From positions 1-23,586 of the forward strand of contig DCIW01000027.1 in NCBI GenBank assembly GCA_002317225.1: 23,586 bases of DNA, given 5' to 3'. The notes below the pieces were generated by a model. That model did no database searches. It was not told the DNA's origin and was given only the letters and a program-made list of their open reading frames with translations. The DNA comes from Prevotellaceae bacterium UBA1716 (GTDB lineage: Bacteria; Bacteroidota; Bacteroidia; Bacteroidales; Bacteroidaceae). A program made the position numbers and the translations under genes. Every line of letters starts with the position of its first letter. Position 1 is the stretch's first letter. Below, piece after piece: positions 14,339-21,281 of this stretch.

Positions 14339-15321
14339 AAAGTTAATTGTGCGATAAGAAGGGCTATGACAAGCACAAAGCACACAAGACAATAGATATG
14401 CGAGAATCTATTGTAAGTCAATGCTATGAAATGACCACCCACCAGTGCAGAATCAACGAGCAGCATTGGCATCAATGTATGATTGAACTGCGGCTGCAAA
14501 GCGATAAAGATTATCACAAAGACAGCGTGGGTTATAATCACATTATATACTATTCGGGTGCGTGTCTTGTCCAAATAAGAGTTAGTTATGAAATTAATTG
14601 CTCCAAAAATGAAGAACTGTACTACAAAAGCAAATATACAAATGTCGACTGCGTGAACCGATGAGTAATCAGGCATCTTCAAATCAACGAGTTGTTTGCA
14701 TACATACAGGAAGTTTGAAATGTCTCCATCCACATAACATTCCACTCCGATGAAGAACCAATATGGCACAAGTACACCAAGAACCGAAGCAACAAAACAT
14801 CTAAGTGACAATGAACGCAAATACGCCTGACATCCCCAATATATCGGAGTGAGAAACAATAATTTAGGGAACACCAATGACCCAAGCGACAGAAACAGAT
14901 ATGCAACAAATGTTGGAACAGGATGTGGCAACTGATAAGTAGCAAAGAGTGCGAAGAACGAAAGCACCGTACAGAGCATTATCACAAGTCCCGGACTCAT
15001 AGAGTGAAGGCATAGGATTACGCCAAGGAACAATGCCAACGTACTGCTCAGCATTCGCGAACTGATACGTAGGAGAACGTTGGAGTTGGTAAGTTCGGCA
15101 ACAAGATACACACCTAACGCTCCAAACGCCATAGCAATATATTTTCCAGTCGAATCATCGGTCACAAATCGAGGCATCATCGACCACAAACCATGTTGTC
15201 CAAGGTCAAGTTGTCCCGCATGTGCCGTAGGCAACAATACCCAGAGTATTATCGCAATAGTGCTCACAAAGGGTAACGTAAACTGGCTACTTGCTATGTT
15301 TTTTTGGAATTCTAAACGCAT
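14335..15321 (-). CDS. Polytopic membrane protein of unknown function (possibly DUF6427-like)
   Basis: A protein of 328 residues with about 8-9 hydrophobic segments: near 17-35, 60-78, 85-107, 110-130, 137-160, 172-195, 228-250, 260-280 and 306-326. No catalytic motif is evident; PTFVAYLFLSLGSLVFPK (145-162) and PIYWGCQAYLRSLSLR (168-183) look like conserved membrane-edge stretches. It is reminiscent of DUF6427 proteins of Bacteroidota, but I cannot confirm this. The stop overlaps the start of the YqaA-type gene by 4 bases (ATGA), so the two are probably made together and may cooperate in the inner membrane. A minus-strand TAACTTTG box lies 18 bases upstream. The gene is divergent from miaB. 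Confidence 0.75.
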   Translation of the reverse strand: MRLEFQKNIASSQFTLPFVSTIAIILWVLLPTAHAGQLDLGQHGLWSMMPRFVTDDSTGKYIAMAFGALGVYLVAELTNSNVLLRISSRMLSSTLALFLGVILCLHSMSPGLVIMLCTVLSFFALFATYQLPHPVPTFVAYLFLSLGSLVFPKLLFLTPIYWGCQAYLRSLSLRCFVASVLGVLVPYWFFIGVECYVDGDISNFLYVCKQLVDLKMPDYSSVHAVDICIFAFVVQFFIFGAINFITNSYLDKTRTRIVYNVIITHAVFVIIFIALQPQFNHTLMPMLLVDSALVGGHFIALTYNRFSHIYCLVCFVLVIALLIAQLTL

Positions 15322-15339
15322 ATTTTATGATTTTGGGCG

Positions 15340-15347
15340 CAAAGTTA
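15340..15347 (-). promoter_or_regulatory. -7 promoter box for the membrane-protein pair
   Basis: The minus strand reads TAACTTTG, the same octamer as before dnaN and a match to TAnnTTTG, 18 bases upstream of the ATG at 15321. No clear -33 element is visible. Confidence 0.5.
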
Positions 15348-15369
15348 CGAAAATAACAGAAATAAATTG

Positions 15370-15377
15370 TAAATTTG
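15370..15377 (+). promoter_or_regulatory. -7 promoter box for miaB
   Basis: TAAATTTG matches TAnnTTTG and lies 32 bases before the miaB ATG. It is only 22 bases from the divergent box at 15340-15347, so the two polymerases could interfere. No convincing -33 element is visible. Confidence 0.5.
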
Positions 15378-15409
15378 CAACGATTTTGGTATAAAATGCT
15401 CTTATTTTA

Positions 15410-16717
15410 ATGAAGAATCTATTTATAGAGACATACGGTTGTCAGATGAACGTTGCTGACAGCGAAGTTATAGCATCGGTGATGAAAATGGCAGATTATG
15501 AGACTTGCCAAAGCATAGACGAGGCTGATGCTGTGTTGTTGAATACTTGTTCCGTACGAGAAAATGCTGAAAACAAGATATACAATCGACTCGAACAACT
15601 TCATGCCCTACAGAAAAAAGGCAAGAAGAAGATTATCGGTGTAGTAGGTTGTATGGCAGAGCGTGTGAAGGACGACTTGATCGAGAACCATCATGTAGAC
15701 CTCGTTGCTGGTCCTGACTCCTACCTCTCATTGCCCGAACTCTTTGCCGCTGCCGAAGTGGGAGAGAAGGCAATCAATATCGAACTTTCCACTACCGAAA
15801 CTTATCGTGATGTGATTCCAGAACGTGTTTGTGGAGGTCATATCAGCGGATTTGTAAGCATCATGCGTGGTTGCAACAATTTCTGCCACTATTGCATCGT
15901 GCCTTACACTCGTGGTCGTGAACGTAGTCGCGAGGTGGACAGCATCCTCAATGAAGTACGCGACTTGAGCGAAAAAGGTTATAAGGAAGTTACCCTTCTT
16001 GGTCAGAACGTGAACAGTTACAAGTGTGGTGAGGTTGGTTTTCCACAACTTCTTGCCATCGTGGCTGATGCGGTTCCAAACATGCGAATCCGTTTCACCA
16101 CGAGCCACCCTAAGGATATGAGTGATGAAACCCTCGAGGTAATAGCATCCCGTAAGAACATTTGCCGCCATATTCACCTTCCTGTACAGAGCGGAAGTAA
16201 CCGCATACTCAAGTTGATGAACCGCAAATATACTCGCGAATGGTATCTTGACCGCGTGGCAGCCATCAAGCGTATCCTTCCTGATTGCGGACTTACGACA
16301 GATATCTTCGTTGGTTATCATTCGGAAACAGAGGAAGATCATCAGATGTCACTTTCTTTGATGCGTGAATGTGGCTATGACTCCGCTTTCATGTTCAAAT
16401 ACAGCGAACGTCCAGGTACTTACGCATCGAAGCATCTCCCAGATGATATCCCTGAAGAGGAGAAGATTCGCCGTTTGAACGAGATGATTGCCCTACAGAA
16501 CCAACTATCTGCAGAAAGCTATCGCAAGGACATAGGCAAGACTTACGAAATCCTTGTAGAAGGTGTCAGCAAGCGAAGCAAGGAGCAACTCTTCGGTCGT
16601 ACCCAGCAGAATAAGGTAATCGTCTTCGATCGTGGCAACCACCATATCGGCGACTTTGTGAATGTAAAAGTGTTGGAATCAAGTTCAGCAACTCTCAAGG
16701 GTGTTGAAGTTGAATAA
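15410..16717 (+). CDS. miaB: tRNA-2-methylthio-N6-dimethylallyladenosine synthase MiaB
   Basis: A radical-SAM enzyme of 435 residues that adds a methylthio group to i6A37 of tRNAs reading UNN codons. The N-terminal UPF0004 domain carries one [4Fe-4S] cluster on Cys11 (TYGCQMN), Cys47 (LNTCSVRENA) and Cys81 (VGCMAE). The radical-SAM core carries the second on Cys155, Cys159 and Cys162 (GCNNFCHYCIVPYTRGRE). A TRAM domain, expected to bind tRNA, occupies about 372-435. NTCSVRENA and IVPYTRGRERSR are typical of MiaB as opposed to RimO or MtaB. It opens the long plus-strand run and is followed after 49 bases by ftsX. Confidence 0.96.
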   Translation: MKNLFIETYGCQMNVADSEVIASVMKMADYETCQSIDEADAVLLNTCSVRENAENKIYNRLEQLHALQKKGKKKIIGVVGCMAERVKDDLIENHHVDLVAGPDSYLSLPELFAAAEVGEKAINIELSTTETYRDVIPERVCGGHISGFVSIMRGCNNFCHYCIVPYTRGRERSREVDSILNEVRDLSEKGYKEVTLLGQNVNSYKCGEVGFPQLLAIVADAVPNMRIRFTTSHPKDMSDETLEVIASRKNICRHIHLPVQSGSNRILKLMNRKYTREWYLDRVAAIKRILPDCGLTTDIFVGYHSETEEDHQMSLSLMRECGYDSAFMFKYSERPGTYASKHLPDDIPEEEKIRRLNEMIALQNQLSAESYRKDIGKTYEILVEGVSKRSKEQLFGRTQQNKVIVFDRGNHHIGDFVNVKVLESSSATLKGVEVE

Positions 16718-16766
16718 TCCTCCCAAATGCAATTGACACTATACATCATCCACCAGACAAAGCTTT

Positions 16767-17639
16767 ATGGCAAAGAAAATACGTAGATCATTTTTCAACA
16801 CCCAGTTCGTTACGACATGTATAAGCACCACACTTGTGTTGGTGTTGCTCGGCACCATCGTGTTGTTTGTGCTTTCGGCAAATAACCTTTCGAACTATGT
16901 GCGTGAAAACATTAACATAAGCGTTCTTATCAACGATGAGATTGACAGTCTGCAGATTCAGAAGTTGAAGCATCAGTTTGAAACTGCCGAATATGTAAAA
17001 GAACTCCAATACATCTCAAAAGAGGAGGCTCTGAAAGAAGAATGTGAGGCACAAGGTACCGACCCTTCCGAATTCCTTGGGTTCAACCCATATACCGCAT
17101 CGTTTGAGATAAAGGTAAAGGCTGAGCATGCCACCAACGAAGGTATGGACAAAATCGTGAAGAAGATGAAGAATACCCCAGGAGTGGTTGACGTCATCTA
17201 TTCCAAGGACCTTATCAAGCAGGTGAACGACAACATCCGCAAGATCAGTATCATCCTTCTCATCATCGCTGCATTGTTCACATACATTTCATTTGCTCTT
17301 ATCAACAACACAGTCCAACTCACCATCTTCTCAAAGCGTTTCACCATCAACACTATGAAACTTGTAGGTGCAAGTTGGAACTTTATCCGCAAACCGTTCT
17401 TGATGAATGGCATCGCACTCGGAGTCATTTCAGCGGTAGTGGCAGATGCGGTGATCCTGTTCGGGGTGAAGTGGTTGGAGAAATTTGAGCCACAAATCAA
17501 TCTTGTCATCGATTGGAAAGTGCTTACTATAGTAGGTGTGGCAGTCTTTGTGTTCGGAATGGTAATCACTTTGCTCTGCATACTTATCTCCTTGAACAAG
17601 TATCTCAAGATGAGTACAAACAAACTCTATCTCATTTAA
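16767..17639 (+). CDS. ftsX: Cell division protein FtsX (ABC transporter permease-like)
   Basis: An inner-membrane protein of 290 residues. In other bacteria FtsX pairs with the ATPase FtsE to activate peptidoglycan hydrolases at the division site. The layout is classical: a cytoplasmic basic N-terminus, TM1 at about 17-38, an extracytoplasmic domain at about 40-157 (with the typical ISVLINDEID and LQYISKEEALKE stretches), then TM2 (about 160-182), TM3 (about 210-232) and TM4 (about 250-274), ending with a basic C-terminal tail. The KRFTINTMKLVGASWNFIRKPF loop (195-216) is the coupling region contacting the ATPase. ftsE is not adjacent. The next gene, DUF3098, is its usual neighbour in Bacteroidota. 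Confidence 0.93.
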   Translation: MAKKIRRSFFNTQFVTTCISTTLVLVLLGTIVLFVLSANNLSNYVRENINISVLINDEIDSLQIQKLKHQFETAEYVKELQYISKEEALKEECEAQGTDPSEFLGFNPYTASFEIKVKAEHATNEGMDKIVKKMKNTPGVVDVIYSKDLIKQVNDNIRKISIILLIIAALFTYISFALINNTVQLTIFSKRFTINTMKLVGASWNFIRKPFLMNGIALGVISAVVADAVILFGVKWLEKFEPQINLVIDWKVLTIVGVAVFVFGMVITLLCILISLNKYLKMSTNKLYLI

Positions 17640-17670
17640 CGAAAACGAAATAACGAAAACGAAAACGAAC
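17637..17670 (+). repeat. Tandem repeat starting at the ftsX stop codon
   Basis: The 14-base unit TAACGAAAACGAAA occurs twice (17637-17650 and 17651-17664), followed by a partial ACGAAC. The first TAA is the ftsX stop codon. It is a short low-complexity repeat; replication slippage is the likely origin. Confidence 0.7.
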
Positions 17671-17699
17671 AATCAACGTATAATCATTCAAAAACAAAT

Positions 17700-17936
17700 A
17701 TGGATAACAAGAATTTAGCATTCTCAAAAATCAATTACATCCTTCTTGCAATTGGTTTTATCATCACACTTTTAGGACTTTTCCTTATGTCAGGTGATGG
17801 CACAACAGAACAAGCGTTCAACCCAGAAATATTCAGTGACATGCGTATCAAGGTAGCTCCTATGGTAAGCCTCTTCGGTTTTCTCTTCTGCATCGTTGCT
17901 ATCCTCTGGCCAAGCAAAAGCGAAGGCGAAAAATAA
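17700..17936 (+). CDS. DUF3098 small membrane protein
   Basis: A protein of 78 residues with two predicted membrane spans (about 12-31 and 54-70) separated by a short loop with FNPEIFSDMRIKVAP, the family hallmark of DUF3098. Both termini probably lie in the cytoplasm. The N-terminus is polar (MDNKNLAFSKINY) and the C-terminus charged (PSKSEGEK). It lies between ftsX and uppP, an arrangement I recall as conserved in Bacteroidota, which hints at a role in division or envelope growth. No biochemical function is known to me. Its length is normal for the family. Confidence 0.88.
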   Translation: MDNKNLAFSKINYILLAIGFIITLLGLFLMSGDGTTEQAFNPEIFSDMRIKVAPMVSLFGFLFCIVAILWPSKSEGEK

Positions 17937-17954
17937 TCCATAGCCTTCAAACCT

Positions 17955-17979
17955 ATAACCCACAAACTTCATAACCCAC
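17955..17979 (+). repeat. Short direct repeat between DUF3098 and uppP
   Basis: ATAACCCAC occurs at 17955-17963 and 17971-17979, with 16-base spacing, inside the 55-base spacer. Both copies contain a TAA. No promoter is visible there. Confidence 0.5.
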
Positions 17980-17991
17980 TCAATAAAAACA

Positions 17992-18804
17992 ATGGATTGG
18001 TTACAAGCACTCTTAATGGGCATATTCCAGGGCCTTACCGAATATTTGCCTGTCAGCAGTAGTGGTCATCTTGCTATCGCTGGCGAATTGCTCGGCATTG
18101 AAGACCCTGACAAAGTGATGTCGTTCACAATTGCCGTTCATGTTGCAACAGTACTCTCCACTATCGTTATCCTTTGGAAGGAAATCGTATGGATTCTCAA
18201 AGGACTTTTCGTATGGGACGGACATCTCAACAAGGAACAGAAGTATGCACTCAATATCATTATCTCAATGATTCCTATCGGCATCGTTGGTGTATGTTTC
18301 AAGGATTATATCGAAGAGGCATTCAGCGGACTCGTAGTAGTAGGTTGCTGTCTTCTCGTGACATCAGTCCTTCTCGGTTTCAGCTATTTTGCAAAGCCAC
18401 GCACAAAAGAAGAAATCTCAACTCTCGATGCATTCATCATCGGTATTGCACAAGCAATCGCAGCACTCCCAGGCTTGAGCCGTTCGGGTTCGACTATCGG
18501 TACAGGTCTTATCCTCGGTGATAAGAAGGAGAACCTCGCACAATTCTCTTTCCTTATGGCTATCCCTCCTATCCTCGGCATGGCACTTCTCGATGTTAAA
18601 GACATGTTGGAAGTTGGAGTAACCGAAGCAATGGCAGGCATCTCAGGAACAGCTCTTGCTATAGGTTTCTTTGCGGCATTCGTCACAGGATGCCTTGCTT
18701 GCAAACTTATGATTGACCTCGTGAAGAAAGGCAAGATGATTTGGTTTGCCGTTTATTGTGCTATCGTAGGTATTGCTGTACTCATCTGGCAACTCGCCTG
18801 CTAA
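17992..18804 (+). CDS. uppP: Undecaprenyl-diphosphatase (BacA/UppP)
   Basis: An integral membrane enzyme of 270 residues, the usual size. It removes a phosphate from undecaprenyl diphosphate, recycling the lipid carrier for peptidoglycan and other wall polymers; extra copies give bacitracin tolerance. The two family motifs are clear: QGLTEYLPVSSSGH (13-26, with Glu17, Ser22-24 and His26) and PGLSRSGST (160-168, with Arg164). Seven or eight hydrophobic segments follow the family pattern. The ATG at 17992 gives the canonical MDWLQALLMGIFQGLTEYLP start. It lies in the ftsX-truB run, linking wall synthesis with division. Confidence 0.97.
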   Translation: MDWLQALLMGIFQGLTEYLPVSSSGHLAIAGELLGIEDPDKVMSFTIAVHVATVLSTIVILWKEIVWILKGLFVWDGHLNKEQKYALNIIISMIPIGIVGVCFKDYIEEAFSGLVVVGCCLLVTSVLLGFSYFAKPRTKEEISTLDAFIIGIAQAIAALPGLSRSGSTIGTGLILGDKKENLAQFSFLMAIPPILGMALLDVKDMLEVGVTEAMAGISGTALAIGFFAAFVTGCLACKLMIDLVKKGKMIWFAVYCAIVGIAVLIWQLAC

Positions 18805-18843
18805 CTCTTAACTCATAACTCTTAACTCATAACTCATATCTCA
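18802..18843 (+). repeat. Heptamer tandem repeat starting at the uppP stop codon
   Basis: Six 7-base units follow one another: TAACTCT, TAACTCA, TAACTCT, TAACTCA, TAACTCA, TATCTCA. The first TAA is the uppP stop. Since 7 is not a multiple of 3, the copies place stops in all three frames immediately before the truB start. Confidence 0.8.
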
Positions 18844-18845
18844 TC

Positions 18846-19634
18846 TTGAATCCTCAAAAAGGCGAAATACTCATATTCAATAAGCCATATCGTTGGACAT
18901 CGTTCAATGTGGTGGCTAAGGTAAGGGGCGAACTCTCGCACCGACTTGGAGTCAAGAAACTCAAGGTTGGGCATGCAGGAACCCTCGACCCACTTGCCAC
19001 AGGTGTCCTTATCATCTGCACAGGTAAGGAAACTAAAAATATCGATGAACTGCAGGCTCACACCAAGGAGTACATAGCAAGCATCAAACTTGGTGCAACC
19101 ACTCCTTCGTTTGATATGGAGACTTCCGAAGATGCCACCTATCCTACAGAGCATATCACCCGCGAACTTGTGGATGAGAAACTCAAGGCATTCATCGGAG
19201 AGATACATCAGATTCCACCTACATATTCAGCCGTGAAGGTTGATGGCAAACGAGCTTTCAAATATGCCCGTACTGGAGAAGAGGTGGAACTCAAGGCTAA
19301 GACACTTGTTATTGATGAACTCGAGGTTCTTGGTTTCGGCATGGTCGAAGAAGATACAAGCGACAAGCAGAATACCGACACCCGCGAACGCATCAAGTAT
19401 CAAGACAGCAATGTAGATGGAGAATACCTCCAACTCCTCATACGAGTAGTATGTTCGAAAGGTACTTATATACGTGCACTTGCAAGAGATATAGGTGAGG
19501 CACTTGGTTCGGGAGCATATCTCACAGGACTCATTCGCACACGAATTGGCAAATATACTCTTGCCGACTGTCTCGATATTGAGACTTTCCCCGAATGGCT
19601 TGATGGAGTGGAACTGGTGAAGGAACATGATTAA
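18846..19634 (+). CDS. truB: tRNA pseudouridine(55) synthase TruB
   Basis: A protein of 262 residues that converts U55 in the T-loop of tRNAs to pseudouridine. The core motif VGHAGTLDPLATG contains the catalytic Asp48; other family stretches are GEILIFNKPYRWTSFNVV at the N-terminus, PPTYSAVKVDGKRAFKYAR (about 119-137) and CSKGTYIRALARDIG (near 206-220). The start is a TTG at 18846: no ATG occurs in frame between the tandem repeat and the conserved first motif, and this start gives the normal short leader. An insertion-like Asp/Glu-rich loop (EEDTSDKQNTDTRERIK) lies around 174-190. A C-terminal PUA-like region is short or absent. It lies 41 bases after uppP. Confidence 0.95.
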   Translation: MNPQKGEILIFNKPYRWTSFNVVAKVRGELSHRLGVKKLKVGHAGTLDPLATGVLIICTGKETKNIDELQAHTKEYIASIKLGATTPSFDMETSEDATYPTEHITRELVDEKLKAFIGEIHQIPPTYSAVKVDGKRAFKYARTGEEVELKAKTLVIDELEVLGFGMVEEDTSDKQNTDTRERIKYQDSNVDGEYLQLLIRVVCSKGTYIRALARDIGEALGSGAYLTGLIRTRIGKYTLADCLDIETFPEWLDGVELVKEHD

Positions 19635-19717
19635 GTCCACTTTCGAAAGCCATCATGTCGTTTCCAAATAATAGCATATATATCAAATAGGTCAAATTAG
19701 TAAAAATCAATAATAAT

Positions 19718-20800
19718 ATGAAACTCTCACAATTCAAGTTCAAGCTTCCAGACGAAAAGATTGCGCTCTATCCTCGTACTTACGACCCAGAAACAAAGCT
19801 CTACAATCGTGATGAAGCAAAGCTTATGGTAGTACACCGCCAGACAGGCGAAATCGAGCACAGACTCTTCAAGGATATAATCGAATACTTCGACGAAGGC
19901 GATGCTTTCGTATTCAACGACACTCGTGTATTCCCTGCACGCCTTTACGGCAACAAGGAGAAGACTGGTGCAAAGATTGAAGTGTTCCTTCTTCGCGAAC
20001 TCAATGAGGAGATGCGCCTTTGGGACGTTCTCGTTGATCCTGCCCGTAAGATCCGTATTGGCAACAAGCTCTACTTCGGTGAGGACGATTCGATGGTAGC
20101 AGAAGTGATCGACAACACCACATCACGCGGTCGTACACTCCGTTTCCTTTACGATGGAAAGCATGATGACTTCAAGCGCGACCTCTACAACCTTGGTGAA
20201 GCACCACTCCCTGATGATATCCGTTCGCGTCGCAAGGCTGAACCTGAAGACCATGAGCGTTTCCAAACTATCTACGCCACTAAAGAAGGTGCTGTAACTG
20301 CACCATCATCAGGTCTTCACTTCTCACGCGAACTTATGAAGCGTATGGAAATCAAGGGTATCGAGCAGGCATTCATCACTATGCACGCTGGTCTTGGTAG
20401 TTTCCGTAGCATCGATGTCGAAGATCTCACAAAGCACAAGACTGACAGCGAGCAGATGTTCGTTCCTGCAGATGCTTGTAACATCGTTAATACAGCCAAA
20501 GACAACGGTCATAAGATTTGTGCAGTTGGCAACACAGTTCTTCGTGCTCTCGAAACTGCAGTTGGCCCTGGTGGTCGTATCAAGGAATTTGAAGGTTGGA
20601 CAAACAAGTTCATCTTCCCTCCATACGACTTCACAGTTGCAGATGCCTTTGTGGTCAACTTCCAAATGCCTCTTTCCACTATGCTTATGCTCGTAGCATC
20701 GTTCGGTGGTTTTGAAGTAGTTATGGATGCATACAATGAGGCACTCAAGGGCGACTATATGTTCGGAACATACGGAGACGCAATGTTGATTATCGATTAA
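19718..20800 (+). CDS. queA: S-adenosylmethionine:tRNA ribosyltransferase-isomerase QueA
   Basis: A protein of 360 residues that transfers and rearranges the ribosyl part of AdoMet onto preQ1 at tRNA position 34, forming epoxyqueuosine. The family patterns are PDEKIALYP near the start, FVFNDTRVFPARLYG (about 64-78), GAVTAPSSGLHFS (about 196-208), MHAGLGSFRSI (about 225-235) and the C-terminal FQMPLSTMLMLVASFGG. The commoner NFHxPxSTL motif reads NFQMPLSTM here. The ATG at 19718 follows an 83-base spacer without a clear promoter. Its TAA shares the final A with the ATG of folK (TAATG). MiaB, TruB and QueA together make this run a tRNA-modification cluster. Confidence 0.96.
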   Translation: MKLSQFKFKLPDEKIALYPRTYDPETKLYNRDEAKLMVVHRQTGEIEHRLFKDIIEYFDEGDAFVFNDTRVFPARLYGNKEKTGAKIEVFLLRELNEEMRLWDVLVDPARKIRIGNKLYFGEDDSMVAEVIDNTTSRGRTLRFLYDGKHDDFKRDLYNLGEAPLPDDIRSRRKAEPEDHERFQTIYATKEGAVTAPSSGLHFSRELMKRMEIKGIEQAFITMHAGLGSFRSIDVEDLTKHKTDSEQMFVPADACNIVNTAKDNGHKICAVGNTVLRALETAVGPGGRIKEFEGWTNKFIFPPYDFTVADAFVVNFQMPLSTMLMLVASFGGFEVVMDAYNEALKGDYMFGTYGDAMLIID

Positions 20801-21237
20801 TGGTAAAACATACAGTATTCCTTTCATTAGGAACAAACTTAGGCGATAAGGAGCAGAATCTGCTACGTGCCATCAAGGAAATTGAAAAGCGGATTGGCCC
20901 TATTAAGGCTCAGTCCGCCTTTTTGGTTACCGAGCCTTGGGGATTCGAAAGCACAAACAGTTTCCTTAATGCCGCAGTTAAGGTGGAGACAGAACTCATA
21001 CCTATTGATGTATTGCATACGACACAAGAAATAGAGCGAAAACTTGGTCGCACGCATAAGTCAAGAAACAGAGTTTACCACGATCGTATTATTGACATCG
21101 ACATTCTGCTCTACTATAATAATGATGATACGGACGATGAAGAAGGTATTCACATAAACACGCCTGAACTCACCATTCCGCATCCTCTTATGAACGAACG
21201 TGACTTCGTTCTTATCCCATTATCCGAAATCAGATGA
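20800..21237 (+). CDS. folK: 2-amino-4-hydroxy-6-hydroxymethyldihydropteridine diphosphokinase (HPPK)
   Basis: A protein of 145 residues that transfers pyrophosphate from ATP to 6-hydroxymethyl-dihydropterin in folate synthesis. Key segments are LSLGTNLGDKEQNL (9-22), TEPWGF (44-49), NAAVKVET (57-64), the basic KLGRTHKSRNR stretch (81-91), the magnesium-binding RIIDIDILLYY with Asp99 and Asp101 and the closing PHPLMNERDFVLIPL (127-141). An Asp/Glu-rich insertion (DDTDDEEG, 109-116) precedes the last motif. The start codon overlaps the queA stop by one base, implying translational coupling. Confidence 0.95.
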   Translation: MVKHTVFLSLGTNLGDKEQNLLRAIKEIEKRIGPIKAQSAFLVTEPWGFESTNSFLNAAVKVETELIPIDVLHTTQEIERKLGRTHKSRNRVYHDRIIDIDILLYYNNDDTDDEEGIHINTPELTIPHPLMNERDFVLIPLSEIR

Positions 21238-21281
21238 CCGCACATGAAATCAAATGACAAGATAATACCTTATTTATAAAT

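Noticed and set aside
14339..14392. Longer N-terminus for the YqaA-type gene
   Set aside because: The extra 18 residues overlap the upstream gene's C-terminus and do not look like the family; the ATGA overlap supports the start at 14338.
15728..16342. A 204-codon open frame on the minus strand
   Set aside because: It is antisense to the radical-SAM core of miaB and has no recognisable protein features.
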